Positions 43,589-51,712 of a DNA stretch of 64,000 nt are shown piece by piece (position 1 is the stretch's first letter; each line of letters opens with the position of its first letter). A program made the position numbers and the translations under genes. Location: NCBI RefSeq assembly GCF_001696615.3, contig NZ_CP032279.1:2976001-3040000 (forward strand). Reading direction: 5' to 3'. The notes beneath the pieces are model-generated. The model had not been told where the DNA came from. It searched no databases and was given only the letters and a program-made list of their open reading frames with translations. This DNA comes from Acinetobacter sp. WCHAc010034 (GTDB taxonomy: Bacteria > Pseudomonadota > Gammaproteobacteria > Pseudomonadales > Moraxellaceae).

Positions 43589-43617
43589 ATTGTACTTGGA
43601 TTCGAAAAGTGTTCCAA
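43589..43617 (-). promoter_or_regulatory. Predicted sigma-70 promoter of ahcY
   Basis: On the minus strand TTGGAA (43617-43612) and TACAAT (43594-43589) are 17 bases apart, which places transcription start near 43582, exactly where the riboswitch begins. Confidence 0.7.
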
Positions 43618-43633
43618 GTTGTTAGTGCGAATA

Positions 43634-44491
43634 TTATTTATTTTCCAGCTGTTGTTCTTTTAGTTGATCAAATGCTTGCCAGCCTTCATTTGTTAGGTAA
43701 AAACATTCGCCTTCGTATCCACGATCCCGGATTAGACCAAGGTTTTTAAGGTCATTGAGGGCATTTTCCCATTTAGCTAATTCTCGAGGTTTATTTAGAT
43801 TAGGCTCTAAATCTCCTGCAGATAAGGACTGACCTCCTAGATATCGACGAAAGTGAATATCACTTTCCGCATTACCAGCACTTAATAATATCTGAACCAT
43901 TTCATCACTGGGTTTGATAGTTTGTTTGGTAGACGCTGGTATTGAAGTAACGTTGGAGTTGAGTTCATTTAGAATAGCCTGAATATATTCATTATGTTGA
44001 ATGTGAAGAGATAAATGATCTTTAATTTTTTGTTTGAAGGTAGAGTGATTATCATAAAAATCTAATAATCCTTCGTTAAGCCAAATTTGGGTTTGATTTC
44101 TTAAAAGTTGTAATTGTTCTAGATTTATATCTTCAGGATAAGGTTTTTTAGAAATATAAACAGAGGCTAACTTGTTTGTATTGCAGTGTTTAGATATTTC
44201 TTCGACTGTTCCGCTTGCATATTCACCAGTTGGTGAGCCTAATCGAGTCCAAAAAATACCAATCAGAATGTCTGAATCATTCAATATACTTTTGTTAATA
44301 ATCTCTTGTGGATGGCTACCCATTTGAGGAGCTATATTGTTTTCCCAACCTATGGGATTGAGCATGACCTTAAATCGTTTAGAGTGAATTGCATTCCATT
44401 CATATATTGCGTCACGAACGAGCTGTCTTTCTTCGGCTACATCGCTTGGTGATGCGATCATTACATTTAGAATTGTTGCTTGGTAGGCCAT
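43634..44491 (-). CDS. DUF4062 domain protein with a winged-helix-like C-terminus
   Basis: From ATG 44491 this is a 285-residue cytoplasmic protein. The N-terminal DUF4062 domain (about 1-150) shows LNVMIASPSDVAEERQLVRDAIYEWN and DSDILIGIFWTRLGSPTGEYASGTVEEI, a TIR-like Rossmann fold often found at the front of large NTPases. Here it stands alone with a C-terminal module (about 200-285) ending LGLIRDRGYEGECFYLTNEGWQAFDQL, which resembles a winged helix. The frame is open to a TTG at 44530, but neither start has a good binding site. AT-rich codon use differs from the flanking core genes and suggests acquisition. Function is unknown. Confidence 0.7.
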   Translation of the reverse strand: MAYQATILNVMIASPSDVAEERQLVRDAIYEWNAIHSKRFKVMLNPIGWENNIAPQMGSHPQEIINKSILNDSDILIGIFWTRLGSPTGEYASGTVEEISKHCNTNKLASVYISKKPYPEDINLEQLQLLRNQTQIWLNEGLLDFYDNHSTFKQKIKDHLSLHIQHNEYIQAILNELNSNVTSIPASTKQTIKPSDEMVQILLSAGNAESDIHFRRYLGGQSLSAGDLEPNLNKPRELAKWENALNDLKNLGLIRDRGYEGECFYLTNEGWQAFDQLKEQQLENK

Positions 44492-44599
44492 AGTATTTAT
44501 AAAATTTGTGAAGGATAGTTTTAGAAACAATATATAATTTTTAAGGAGATAAAACTATGTGTATTTTATTTTAGTATTTTAGGGTAATAGGCTGAATAA

Positions 44600-45535
44600 A
44601 TGAGAGAAAAATTACTAATTTTGCTGGCGTTCAGCCCGATTGCCATATGGGCCAACGACTCCACCGGCTATGTTTCCACAGGCGGCGTGCAGTACCTGAA
44701 AAATAAAGACATTCAGATGCACAGCGAAGATCTGTTTATCAGCAAAAAGCAAATCAAGGTTGATTATCAGTTTAAAAATTTAAGTCAGAAGGACGTAACT
44801 GAAACCATTCTTTTTCCGCTGCCGCCGGTTGAAAACTTTTTTGAGTCGGATTTTGCCGATACAGAACGGCTGCTGCAAAGCTTCAAGGTTCAGGCCAATG
44901 GAAAAACCATACAGCCTGAAATGCATGTCCGCACTTTTATTCAGAAAGATGAAAAATCCAAGCCGGTTGATTTAACTGCCGAGTTTAAGCAATGCGGGTT
45001 TACCGAAAAGGAAATGCTGAATCCTTGGAACCGGCAGAATTATGAATATGCGCCCTTTGAAGCCAAGCTGAGAAGCTGTAACAATGCAAAACTGCAGCAG
45101 GTGCTTCCAGAAAATAAAGATGAATCTATTGCATGGTCTTCGCAGGTGATTTACAGCTGGAAGCAGACGTTTAAAGCCGCTTCGCTGACGCGCGTGCAGC
45201 ACCAGTATGCACCGCTGGTCGGCGGTTCAGTGGCGCTTTATCCGGCAGAAGATGAAAAAGCTTACTGTATGGACAGCAGTTTTAAAGCCGGCCTAAAGAA
45301 AGCCAAGTCACAGCATGCGCCATATCAGGCTTTGGGCTATATTTTAAAAACCGGCGCCAACTGGGCTAAGCCGATTCAGGATTTTAAGCTGACCGTAGAG
45401 CGTGATGCGGATGAATTGGTTTCTTTCTGCTGGGCGGGCAAAGTCACGAAAATCAGCCCGACACGCTTTCAAATGACTGAAAAGAATTTTGTACCGAAGC
45501 AGGATTTGGATATTATTTTTGTGCGCAAGCTTTAA
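44600..45535 (+). CDS. DUF4424 family exported protein
   Basis: This 311-residue protein has a signal peptide (MREKLLILLAFSPIAIWA, cleavage near residue 18). The DUF4424 pattern follows: NDSTGYVSTGGVQYLKNKDIQMHSEDLFISKKQIKVDYQFKNLSQKDVTETILFPLPPV near the start, and FKLTVERDADELVSFCWAGKVTKISPTRFQMTEKNFVPKQDLDIIFV at the end. Four cysteines could form disulfides in the periplasm. Function is unknown for the family. It is convergent with the Sel1 gene across a strong terminator and divergent from the DUF4062 gene. Confidence 0.85.
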   Translation: MREKLLILLAFSPIAIWANDSTGYVSTGGVQYLKNKDIQMHSEDLFISKKQIKVDYQFKNLSQKDVTETILFPLPPVENFFESDFADTERLLQSFKVQANGKTIQPEMHVRTFIQKDEKSKPVDLTAEFKQCGFTEKEMLNPWNRQNYEYAPFEAKLRSCNNAKLQQVLPENKDESIAWSSQVIYSWKQTFKAASLTRVQHQYAPLVGGSVALYPAEDEKAYCMDSSFKAGLKKAKSQHAPYQALGYILKTGANWAKPIQDFKLTVERDADELVSFCWAGKVTKISPTRFQMTEKNFVPKQDLDIIFVRKL

Positions 45536-45548
45536 TTTGCGGAAAGAA

Positions 45549-45583
45549 CAAAGCCCGCCAGCATTGCGTATCTGGCGGGCTTT
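45549..45583. terminator. Bidirectional terminator
   Basis: AAAGCCCGCCAG and CTGGCGGGCTTT form a 12-bp stem around a 10-base loop between two convergent genes. Confidence 0.85.
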
Positions 45584-45621
45584 GCCGTTTCTAAGGATTC
45601 AGCTTGTAAAGCTGCAGGCCA

Positions 45622-46146
45622 TTATTCGGCTTCTGGCTGCTCAGAAGCTTTGGCCTTTTCAGACCAGTAATCGGCTTTTTCTTCGTCAGCGTCAAGGCCT
45701 AAGCCATTTTCATAGATAAAGGCCAAGTCACGCATGGCTTGCACTTCACCCAGCTCAGCAGCTTGCTTCACCAGTTCTGCAGATTTTACCGGGTCTTTTG
45801 CAACGACATCGCCGCGGCGGTAAAAACCGGCCAGCTCCAGCACCGCAGCTGCATGCTGATGCTTCGCCGCCTGTTCCAGCCAGCGGTAAGCATGCTCAAA
45901 ATAGGCTTTGGCCTCTTCCGGCTCTTCTTCACGCAGGTCTTTGGCATAAAAAACATAGCCTTCGCCCAGCCAGTACATCGCTTCAACATGGCCCAGCTGC
46001 GCGGCTTTCAGCGCCCATTCTTCAGCCAGCTCAACATGCTCATCCTGTTCGCTTTGCATGTAAATTTCAGCCAGCTCAAATTGGGCATCGCGGTTGCCTG
46101 CCATGGCGCGGTTAAACAGCTCGGCAGAAATAGGGAGATCAGACAT
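45622..46146 (-). CDS. Sel1-repeat (TPR-like) protein
   Basis: From ATG 46146 this 174-residue cytoplasmic protein consists of about four Sel1-type helix pairs. These are AMAGNRDAQFELAEIYMQ, EWALKAAQLGHVEAMYWLGEGYVF, WLEQAAKHQHAAAVLELAGFYRRGD and LVKQAAELGEVQAMRDLAFIYENGLG, each with the A-x-x-L-G-x-x-Y spacing. Such repeats mediate protein contacts. The 19-residue extension to 46203 is not repeat-like and has no start features. Its upstream region borders mobile element copy 2. No partner is suggested by the neighbours. Confidence 0.8.
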   Translation of the reverse strand: MSDLPISAELFNRAMAGNRDAQFELAEIYMQSEQDEHVELAEEWALKAAQLGHVEAMYWLGEGYVFYAKDLREEEPEEAKAYFEHAYRWLEQAAKHQHAAAVLELAGFYRRGDVVAKDPVKSAELVKQAAELGEVQAMRDLAFIYENGLGLDADEEKADYWSEKAKASEQPEAE

Positions 46147-46189
46147 AGACAATCCAAAAGGGCAGAATATGCATAGCCTAATCGTTTGG

Positions 46190-46213
46190 CGTAAAAAAGC
46201 CAATCCGGAGATT
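46190..46213 (-). terminator. Half of a second split terminator with left 11-bp direct repeat
   Basis: AAAAAAGCCAATC lies left of element copy 2. GATTGACTTTG (46550-46560) lies right of it. Joined through CGGA they form a terminator-like stem (one mismatch) whose U-tract is on the minus strand, right for the operon ending at 46580. ATCCGGAGATT occurs at 46203-46213 and 46543-46553. Confidence 0.65.
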
Positions 46214-46542
46214 TAATGCTGATCAGTTAAGAGATTTTGCAATAAAAGACTTTTACCAAAGATACAAGCTACAGTTGTTTTTTAAACAGCATTTAATTCA
46301 CAATGGAAATTCCCTCTCCTTTTCAAAGAGACTTGCGCGGAATACCGCTCAGGGAGAGGATTTTATTGAAAAAATTCCCTCATCCTAACCTTCTCCCTGA
46401 GCCATATATGGCGCAAGAGAAGGAACTTTCAATATTAATTTTACTGCTAATAAATGATCATTTATTGATTTATGAAATAGATCTATTTGAAGGACTCTAG
46501 AATTTAAAAAATGCCAGTCAATTTCTTAATTGACTGGCATTA
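46214..46542 (-). mobile_element. Non-autonomous insertion element (MITE-like), copy 2
   Basis: This 329-bp non-coding element has the same two termini as 8084-8398. The left end is TAATGCTGATCAGTTAAG. The right end, read inward on the minus strand, is TAATGCCAGTCAATTAAG, followed by its complement and TTTTTT, a terminator. It lies in the opposite orientation to copy 1. It is flanked by an 11-bp direct repeat ATCCGGAGATT. The interior is unrelated to copy 1 and instead carries CCCTCTCC-type repeats and 20 bases (46401-46420) shared with the ahcY-metF spacer. There is no transposase. The terminator end faces the operon at 46580-48955. Confidence 0.75.
46503..46540 (-). terminator. Terminator hairpin carried by element copy 2
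   Basis: On the minus strand ATGCCAGTCAATT pairs with AATTGACTGGCAT around a short AAGA-type loop and continues into TTTTTTAAATT. It follows the DUF3325 gene, whose own terminator the insertion split. Confidence 0.8.
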
Positions 46543-46579
46543 ATCCGGAGATTGACTTTGCATGAGGGCAGGGGAAGCT

Positions 46580-46918
46580 TCAGAACAGGTAAATCAGCCC
46601 AGCTGTCAGGCCGGTCAGGGCTATGGCGATGGCGATTTTTTTAATTCTGGCTTCCAGGTAGCTTAGGCACAGCCCCGTAAATAAAGCGGCCAAAGTCAGC
46701 GCGCCCAGCCAGTAGCTGATCATGTTGCTGACTGAACCGGATAAAACGCAGATCAGCAGGGCAATTATCAGCAGGGTCCAGCCGCCGGCCGCGGCGGTCC
46801 GGGTTTTAGCAGCGTCCAGCTCATGTCCAAAAATTTGCTTCTGATGCTTGGACATGGAACTAGCCAAGGCGAAAAATCCTAAAGCGCTGAGCGACCAGAT
46901 CAACAGAAAGAACATCAT
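46580..46918 (-). CDS. DUF3325 small membrane protein of an iron-type operon
   Basis: This 112-residue inner-membrane protein has three to four hydrophobic helices: about 3-21, 46-61 (WTLLIIALLICVLSG), 66-86 and 92-111. Composition and context match DUF3325, which follows PepSY-domain permease genes near siderophore receptors. Its start overlaps the stop of the PepSY gene by four bases (46915-46918), so the genes are translationally coupled. Function is unknown; a role in siderophore or heme iron handling at the inner membrane is inferred from the operon. Expression probably depends on the Fur-like site at 48996. Confidence 0.78.
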   Translation of the reverse strand: MMFFLLIWSLSALGFFALASSMSKHQKQIFGHELDAAKTRTAAAGGWTLLIIALLICVLSGSVSNMISYWLGALTLAALFTGLCLSYLEARIKKIAIAIALTGLTAGLIYLF

Positions 46919-48600
46919 GCGTCTGCCTCCTTGGCTGCGGTTTTAGGCGCTCGGGCTTTTTTCACCGGCAGGCCTTTATGCTTTTTCACTTTATAGAATG
47001 AGTAGGCGAACAGGACCGCAAAGACCCACATGGCTAAATCTACGCTGGCAATCATCCATTGGCCATGCGCAATGCTGTTCCACAGCGCTTGACCGCCGGT
47101 CATAAAGTTGATGATTGGCAGCAGGGCAAAGGCCGCGGCGGCCAGGGCTAAAAGTTCCAGCCAGGCTTGGCGGTGGATGCGCAGCAGGGCGTAGACTAAG
47201 GTCAGCAGCCAGACAATAAAGAAACAGCGGATTTCCCATTCCAGACGGTTTTCCAGATTCACGGAAATAAAGCGGTTGGCGTAGAAATAGGCTGCGCAGG
47301 CAATCGGCAGGCCGATGATGGCGGCCACATTCAGCACTTCAACGGTGCGGTAGCCGAAAGACTTATAGCCTTGTTTCTGCTGCTGCGGGGCGCGCTTCAC
47401 GCACCAGAGGATCAGGCCGGTGGCGACCATCATGGTGCCGACAATGCCGGATAAGAACAGCAGCCAGCGCAGGGCGGTGGCCGCGCCTTGGGCCTCATGC
47501 AACGAGGTGAAGACATTGTAAATGCCCATCGGAATAGACGGATTCTTTAAGCCGGCATGCTCATCGCTGATATTTTTGCCGGTCACGCCGTCATACTGCA
47601 GGCTTGGATAGACATTGCGGTGCGCCACGCTTTCGCCGTACAGGGCGCGCAGCTCTACTTTAGCCTGATCGGTATTCGGCGCAATAATCGTAATGCTTCC
47701 AATCGGATTGTTTTTCCATTCCAGCTGCGCATTGACCAGCATTGGGCTTAAATCGGCTAGCGGCGCAGCTTGCGCTTCAGGCGGCTGCTGGCGTTCAGCG
47801 CCGTTTTGAGCAGAGCCGGCTGCATTGTTATTGCCCTTGCCGTTTTCCTTACTGCTGCCTTGCGTCAGGGCGCGGCTCTGCTCCTGCAGGAATTGCCCGC
47901 GGTTTTCATAAATCTGCTCAACGCCCCACGGCATCAGCATAAACATCAGCAGCAGCAGGCCGCTGAAGGTAATCATAATATGAAAGGGCAGGGCAAATAC
48001 CGCAGTGGCATTGTGCGCGTCCAGCCAGGAGCGCTGGCCCTTGCCGGAACGGAAGGTGAAGAAATCCTTGAAGATTTTTTTATGGGTAATCACGCCGCTG
48101 ATAATCGCCACCAGCATGAATAAAGTCGCAATTCCCACCAGCCAGCGCGTCCACAGGCGGGGCATGCCGTACAGTTCAAAATGGAAGCGGTACAGGAAGC
48201 CACCGCCGCGGGTGTCGCGCGCTTCCAGCACTTCACCGGTGGCGCTGTCAATGGTAATGCGCTTGCCGCCCCTGCGTGAGCGCGGATCTTCGCCCTGCTC
48301 GCGGATGGTCAGCTGGGTGGTGTTCTGGCGCGCGTCCGGCAGCAGGATGCTCCAGCTTCCGGCATTCGGGTGGTTCTGCTGCAGATAGTTCAGCGCCACC
48401 TGCGTTTGCTGAATTTGCGAGGCCTGAGGCACGGACTGATGCAGTTCCGGCTTCATCCAAACCGTGATTTCATTTTGGAAGAAACTCAGCGTGCCGGTCA
48501 GGAAAATTGCATACAGCAGCCAGCCTAAAATTAAGCTGGCCCAGGTATGCAGCCATGACATGGACTGGCGCGGCCCTTCCGCTTTGGCATCTGGACGCAT
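46915..48600 (-). CDS. PepSY-associated transmembrane protein (iron-uptake-linked)
   Basis: This 561-residue PepSY_TM protein has an N-terminal helix (SWLHTWASLILGWLLYAIFLTGTLSFFQNEITVWMKPEL, about 15-50) and a periplasmic PepSY domain (about 60-150) with DSATGEVLEARDTRGGGFLYRFHFELYGMPRLWTRWLVGI. Further helices follow near 155-175 and 200-225. A second periplasmic part contains a low-complexity linker (KENGKGNNNAAGSAQNG). Several C-terminal helices end the protein. Such proteins accompany TonB-dependent siderophore receptors and are thought to help reduce or release iron. No receptor gene is next to it here. The final tail is basic (KKHKGLPVKKARAPKTAAK). Confidence 0.85.
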   Translation of the reverse strand: MRPDAKAEGPRQSMSWLHTWASLILGWLLYAIFLTGTLSFFQNEITVWMKPELHQSVPQASQIQQTQVALNYLQQNHPNAGSWSILLPDARQNTTQLTIREQGEDPRSRRGGKRITIDSATGEVLEARDTRGGGFLYRFHFELYGMPRLWTRWLVGIATLFMLVAIISGVITHKKIFKDFFTFRSGKGQRSWLDAHNATAVFALPFHIMITFSGLLLLMFMLMPWGVEQIYENRGQFLQEQSRALTQGSSKENGKGNNNAAGSAQNGAERQQPPEAQAAPLADLSPMLVNAQLEWKNNPIGSITIIAPNTDQAKVELRALYGESVAHRNVYPSLQYDGVTGKNISDEHAGLKNPSIPMGIYNVFTSLHEAQGAATALRWLLFLSGIVGTMMVATGLILWCVKRAPQQQKQGYKSFGYRTVEVLNVAAIIGLPIACAAYFYANRFISVNLENRLEWEIRCFFIVWLLTLVYALLRIHRQAWLELLALAAAAFALLPIINFMTGGQALWNSIAHGQWMIASVDLAMWVFAVLFAYSFYKVKKHKGLPVKKARAPKTAAKEADA

Positions 48601-48601
48601 G

Positions 48602-48955
48602 TTAATTTCCTACGGCTTTGAGTAATGCAAACAGCACCAGGCAGGGCAGAATAATGCCCAGGCTGGCTTTCAGGGTTTTATTGACCATAAAGACCCAGAT
48701 AAAAGCCGCAGCATTCAGCGCAAAGGCGATCAGCGTGGCGCTCATGGCGGCGCTGGCGCGGTAGTCCATGAAGTACTGCGCAATCAGCATGGCGCTTAAG
48801 CTGGCAAGCGCATAGCCGCCAACCAGCGCCAAAGCGAAGCGGTAGAAAATCATCAGGCGGTAAGCCAGCAGCAGGGCGCTTTCCTTGCGCTTGCCGGGCG
48901 GCGCGGCCGCATCGGCCTTCACTGCTGCCGCATTAAGGGGGGAACTGGTCATCAT
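48602..48955 (-). CDS. DUF3649 small membrane protein, first gene of the iron-type operon
   Basis: This 117-residue protein with a short polar N-terminus has three to four membrane helices at about 27-48, 50-66, 74-92 and 98-113 (LGIILPCLVLFALLKAV). It resembles DUF3649 proteins, which open DUF3649-PepSY-DUF3325 operons. Its stop is 1 base from the start of the PepSY gene. A Fur-box-like sequence lies about 40-60 bases upstream, so iron limitation probably induces the operon. The role of the protein itself is unknown. Confidence 0.78.
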   Translation of the reverse strand: MMTSSPLNAAAVKADAAAPPGKRKESALLLAYRLMIFYRFALALVGGYALASLSAMLIAQYFMDYRASAAMSATLIAFALNAAAFIWVFMVNKTLKASLGIILPCLVLFALLKAVGN

Positions 48956-48995
48956 TGGAAATTCAAATCTTCAGAAGTATAATTTTAAATAACGC

Positions 48996-49016
48996 AAATG
49001 ATAACAATTAACATTT
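48996..49016 (-). promoter_or_regulatory. Fur-box-like operator upstream of the DUF3649-PepSY-DUF3325 operon
   Basis: The 21 bases from 48996 begin AAATGATAAC and end TTAACATTT, an imperfect palindrome close to the Fur consensus built from NATWAT hexamers. It lies about 40 bases ahead of the first start codon. Confidence 0.65.
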
Positions 49017-49190
49017 AGATTTGAAATATCTGGACAGAAAAAATTCCAGATTTCAGAAAAAATAAACAAATAAAATAAGGGTATGCAGATTTAAGCGGGC
49101 AAAGCGCAGAGGACTTTCATTGAAATGCATGGCGGCGGCAAGGCGCAGATGCGCAGCTGAGAATTCAAATCCGGCCTTGATCTGCAGATA

Positions 49191-49220
49191 AAAAAACAGC
49201 GGCCTAAGCCGCTGTTTTTT
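49191..49220. terminator. Terminator of the Tim44-like gene
   Basis: AAAAAACAGCGGC and GCCGCTGTTTTTT flank CTAA, with A and T runs on the edges. It directly follows the Tim44-like gene on the minus strand. Confidence 0.9.
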
Positions 49221-49232
49221 CACGCTGAAGCA

Positions 49233-50198
49233 TCAGCCTTCTTGCTGGATGCCTGCAACCAGCCAGTCTTGGTTAGAACCGGCAGGCTTCACAAAGTGCC
49301 AGACTTCCGCAAAAGGCTGCGGCAGGCTGTTCAGGTCTTCACTCACAGTGCCCGTGAAGCGGACGCTGACAATATACTGGCCATTTTCAGTGGCGGAATC
49401 TGCAACCATTGCATTCAGGTTGGAGAACTCAGCAACGTCCTGATCCTGATTGCCCATAATGTCATTGCGCATCGACTGGTACAGGTCAGGCGTCAAGTAG
49501 CGCTGAATTTCTGCAATGTTGCTTGCAGAGTTCATGGACTGAATATGGTTGAAGCGCTGGCGGGCAATGCGCAGGAAGGACGCAGGCTCTGAACCGTCCG
49601 GCAGCTGGCTGCCTGAATTGGTATAAGCGCTGCCGCCAAACGGCGCATTGGCTGCTGCGGAACCGCCTACAGCCTGGCCGAAGATATTGCTGTTGTCTCC
49701 GGCAGGGCTGCGCGGCGCTGCATTTTGCTGGCCAAACGGCGCGCTGTTCGGCGTGCCGCTGTTTGGCGCATAGGGATTACTGGCTAGTTTTTTTTTTGCG
49801 CCCATCTTGCGGAAAATAAAGAAGGCAGCGCCGGCAGCCAGCAGAATCCAGATCCAGCTTGGAATGCCGCCTTTTTCTTCAGCCGGAGCCTGAGCTTCAG
49901 AAGCAGCCTGCGTGTTTTTGTCGTCCGCCATCGCGTTTGCAGCGACTGCGCCAATGGCCGCGCCCGCTACGCCGGCTGCAACCATGCCGCCGACATTAGA
50001 ACCGGATTTTGCCGGAGCGGCTGGCTGTTGTACTGGAGCAGCTTGACGAGGCTGTTGGTAAGGCTGAGCTGGAGCGGCTTGACGGCTCATGCCGTGGCTT
50101 TTGCCGCTGCCTGCGCGTTTTGCTTCCGCAGTCAAAGGCGCAACCAGTAAAGCAGCGGTCAAAACGCCCGCAATCAACCCACGCTGTCGAACTTCCAT
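49233..50198 (-). CDS. Tim44-like domain protein, membrane-anchored
   Basis: This 321-residue protein has a signal-type N-terminus (MEVRQRGLIAGVLTAALLVAPLTAEA). A Gln/Pro/Ala-rich linker (about 28-65) and an Ala/Gly-rich stretch (about 70-92) follow. A membrane helix (SWIWILLAAGAAFFIF, about 114-129) and a second low-complexity linker come next. The C-terminal Tim44-like domain (about 205-318) includes FLRIARQRFNHIQSMNSASNIAEIQRYLTPDLYQSMRNDI and EVWHFVKPAGSNQDWLVAGIQQ. Bacterial Tim44-like proteins are of unknown function and possibly membrane-associated chaperones. The coding strand has ten A residues in a row after the membrane helix (49797-49788), a likely slippage site. Confidence 0.85.
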   Translation of the reverse strand: MEVRQRGLIAGVLTAALLVAPLTAEAKRAGSGKSHGMSRQAAPAQPYQQPRQAAPVQQPAAPAKSGSNVGGMVAAGVAGAAIGAVAANAMADDKNTQAASEAQAPAEEKGGIPSWIWILLAAGAAFFIFRKMGAKKKLASNPYAPNSGTPNSAPFGQQNAAPRSPAGDNSNIFGQAVGGSAAANAPFGGSAYTNSGSQLPDGSEPASFLRIARQRFNHIQSMNSASNIAEIQRYLTPDLYQSMRNDIMGNQDQDVAEFSNLNAMVADSATENGQYIVSVRFTGTVSEDLNSLPQPFAEVWHFVKPAGSNQDWLVAGIQQEG

Positions 50199-50314
50199 TC
50201 ATTTTTCCTATCATAAATAAAATATTGCCCTGTATTTATGCAGGCATTCCATCTGAATTTCAATATAAAAAGCGTATTTTTTATTGAAAATTCGATGCTG
50301 AATCTAAAATCGCT

Positions 50315-51712
50315 TTAACTCAGCTCTTCACTCAGGCTCATGGCTTCGCTTAAGGCTTCATGCAGGCGGGCAACCGAAATAATATTGACCCCCGGAATCG
50401 GGCTTTGCGGCGCATTGCCCCGAGGCAGAATAATATGCTTGAAGCCATGCTTGACGGCTTCCTTCAAGCGCTCCTGGCCATTCGGCACCGGGCGGATTTC
50501 GCCGGAGAGGCCGACTTCGCCGAAGACCGCCAGCTGCTGCGGCAGCGCCTTGCCGCGGATGCTGGACGCGCAGGCTAAAAGCACAGCCAGGTCCGAACCG
50601 GTTTCAGTGATTTTCAGGCCGCCGACAATATTGACATACACATCCTGCCCGGAAGTCTGCACGCCGCCGTGGCGGTGCATCACCGCCAGCAGCATGTTCA
50701 GGCGGTTCTGGTCCAGGCCTAAGGCCACCCGCCGCGGCTGGCCCTGCGAGTCATCGACCAGCGCCTGCACTTCAACCAGCAGCGGGCGCGTGCCTTCACG
50801 GCTGATCAGCACAATAGAGCCGGGAATGGCTTCATCATAGCGGCTGAGGAAAATTGCCGACGGATTGGAGACTTCACGCAGGCCTTTATCGGTCATGCCG
50901 AAAACGCCCAGTTCATTGACCGCGCCAAAGCGGTTTTTTACTGCGCGGATCATGCGGAAGCGCGAATCGGACTGGCCTTCAAAATACAGCACGCAGTCCA
51001 CCATATGCTCCAGAACCCGCGGGCCGGCCAGTGCGCCTTCTTTGGTCACATGGCCGACAATAAACAGCGATGTGCCGCTGTTTTTGGCAAAGCGGGTCAG
51101 CAGGGCAGCCGACTCACGGATTTGCGATACGCCGCCCGGCGCTGACTGCAGGGTTTCAGTATAGAGGGTCTGAATGGAGTCCAGAATGGCCACGGCAGGG
51201 CGCTCATGCGCCAAAACCTCGCAAATCCGCTCTACGCAGGTTTCCGCCATGACTTTCAGCTGGTCAGTCGGCAAGTCCAGGCGCTGCGCGCGCAGCGCCA
51301 CTTGCGAAAGCGATTCCTCGCCGGTGACATACAGCGCAGCGCTGCGGGCCGCCGCCATGTGCGTTGCTGTCTGCAGCAGAATGGTGGATTTGCCGATGCC
51401 GGGGTCGCCGCCAATCAATACCACGGAGCCGGTCACCAAACCGCCGCCCAGCACGCGGTCAAATTCGCCGATGCCTGTCGCTAAGCGCGATTCACGCGAA
51501 ACCGAAACTTTATTTAAGGTGGTGATCGCCGCCGCCTGGCCCGCATAGCCGCCGCCTGCGCCCATTTTCGGCTGCGCCCGGTGGCTTACTGCGGGGGCAA
51601 GGCTGACTTCACTGAGGCAATTCCATTCACCGCAGTCCGTACATTGGCCTGCCCATTTGGGATGATCAGTCCCGCATTGTTCACAGCGGTAAACAGTTTT
51701 GACTTTACTCAT
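50315..51712 (-). CDS. radA: DNA repair protein RadA
   Basis: RadA is a RecA-like, DnaB-type helicase that extends D-loops and aids branch migration in recombination repair. The 465 residues begin with a four-Cys zinc finger, YRCEQCGTDHPKWAGQCTDCGEWN (about 8-31). A RecA-like ATPase follows with Walker A GDPGIGKST at 102-110. The RadA-specific KNRFG motif is near 255, and a Lon-like P domain follows (about 290-460, with VYVNIVGGLKITETGSDLAVLLAC). All motifs are intact. It stands alone, divergent from cycA. Confidence 0.96.
   Translation of the reverse strand: MSKVKTVYRCEQCGTDHPKWAGQCTDCGEWNCLSEVSLAPAVSHRAQPKMGAGGGYAGQAAAITTLNKVSVSRESRLATGIGEFDRVLGGGLVTGSVVLIGGDPGIGKSTILLQTATHMAAARSAALYVTGEESLSQVALRAQRLDLPTDQLKVMAETCVERICEVLAHERPAVAILDSIQTLYTETLQSAPGGVSQIRESAALLTRFAKNSGTSLFIVGHVTKEGALAGPRVLEHMVDCVLYFEGQSDSRFRMIRAVKNRFGAVNELGVFGMTDKGLREVSNPSAIFLSRYDEAIPGSIVLISREGTRPLLVEVQALVDDSQGQPRRVALGLDQNRLNMLLAVMHRHGGVQTSGQDVYVNIVGGLKITETGSDLAVLLACASSIRGKALPQQLAVFGEVGLSGEIRPVPNGQERLKEAVKHGFKHIILPRGNAPQSPIPGVNIISVARLHEALSEAMSLSEELS

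Noticed and set aside
46303..46500. 65-codon plus-strand frame between the Sel1 gene and the DUF3325 gene
   Set aside because: It lies inside mobile element copy 2, across repeat sequence, and is not protein-like.
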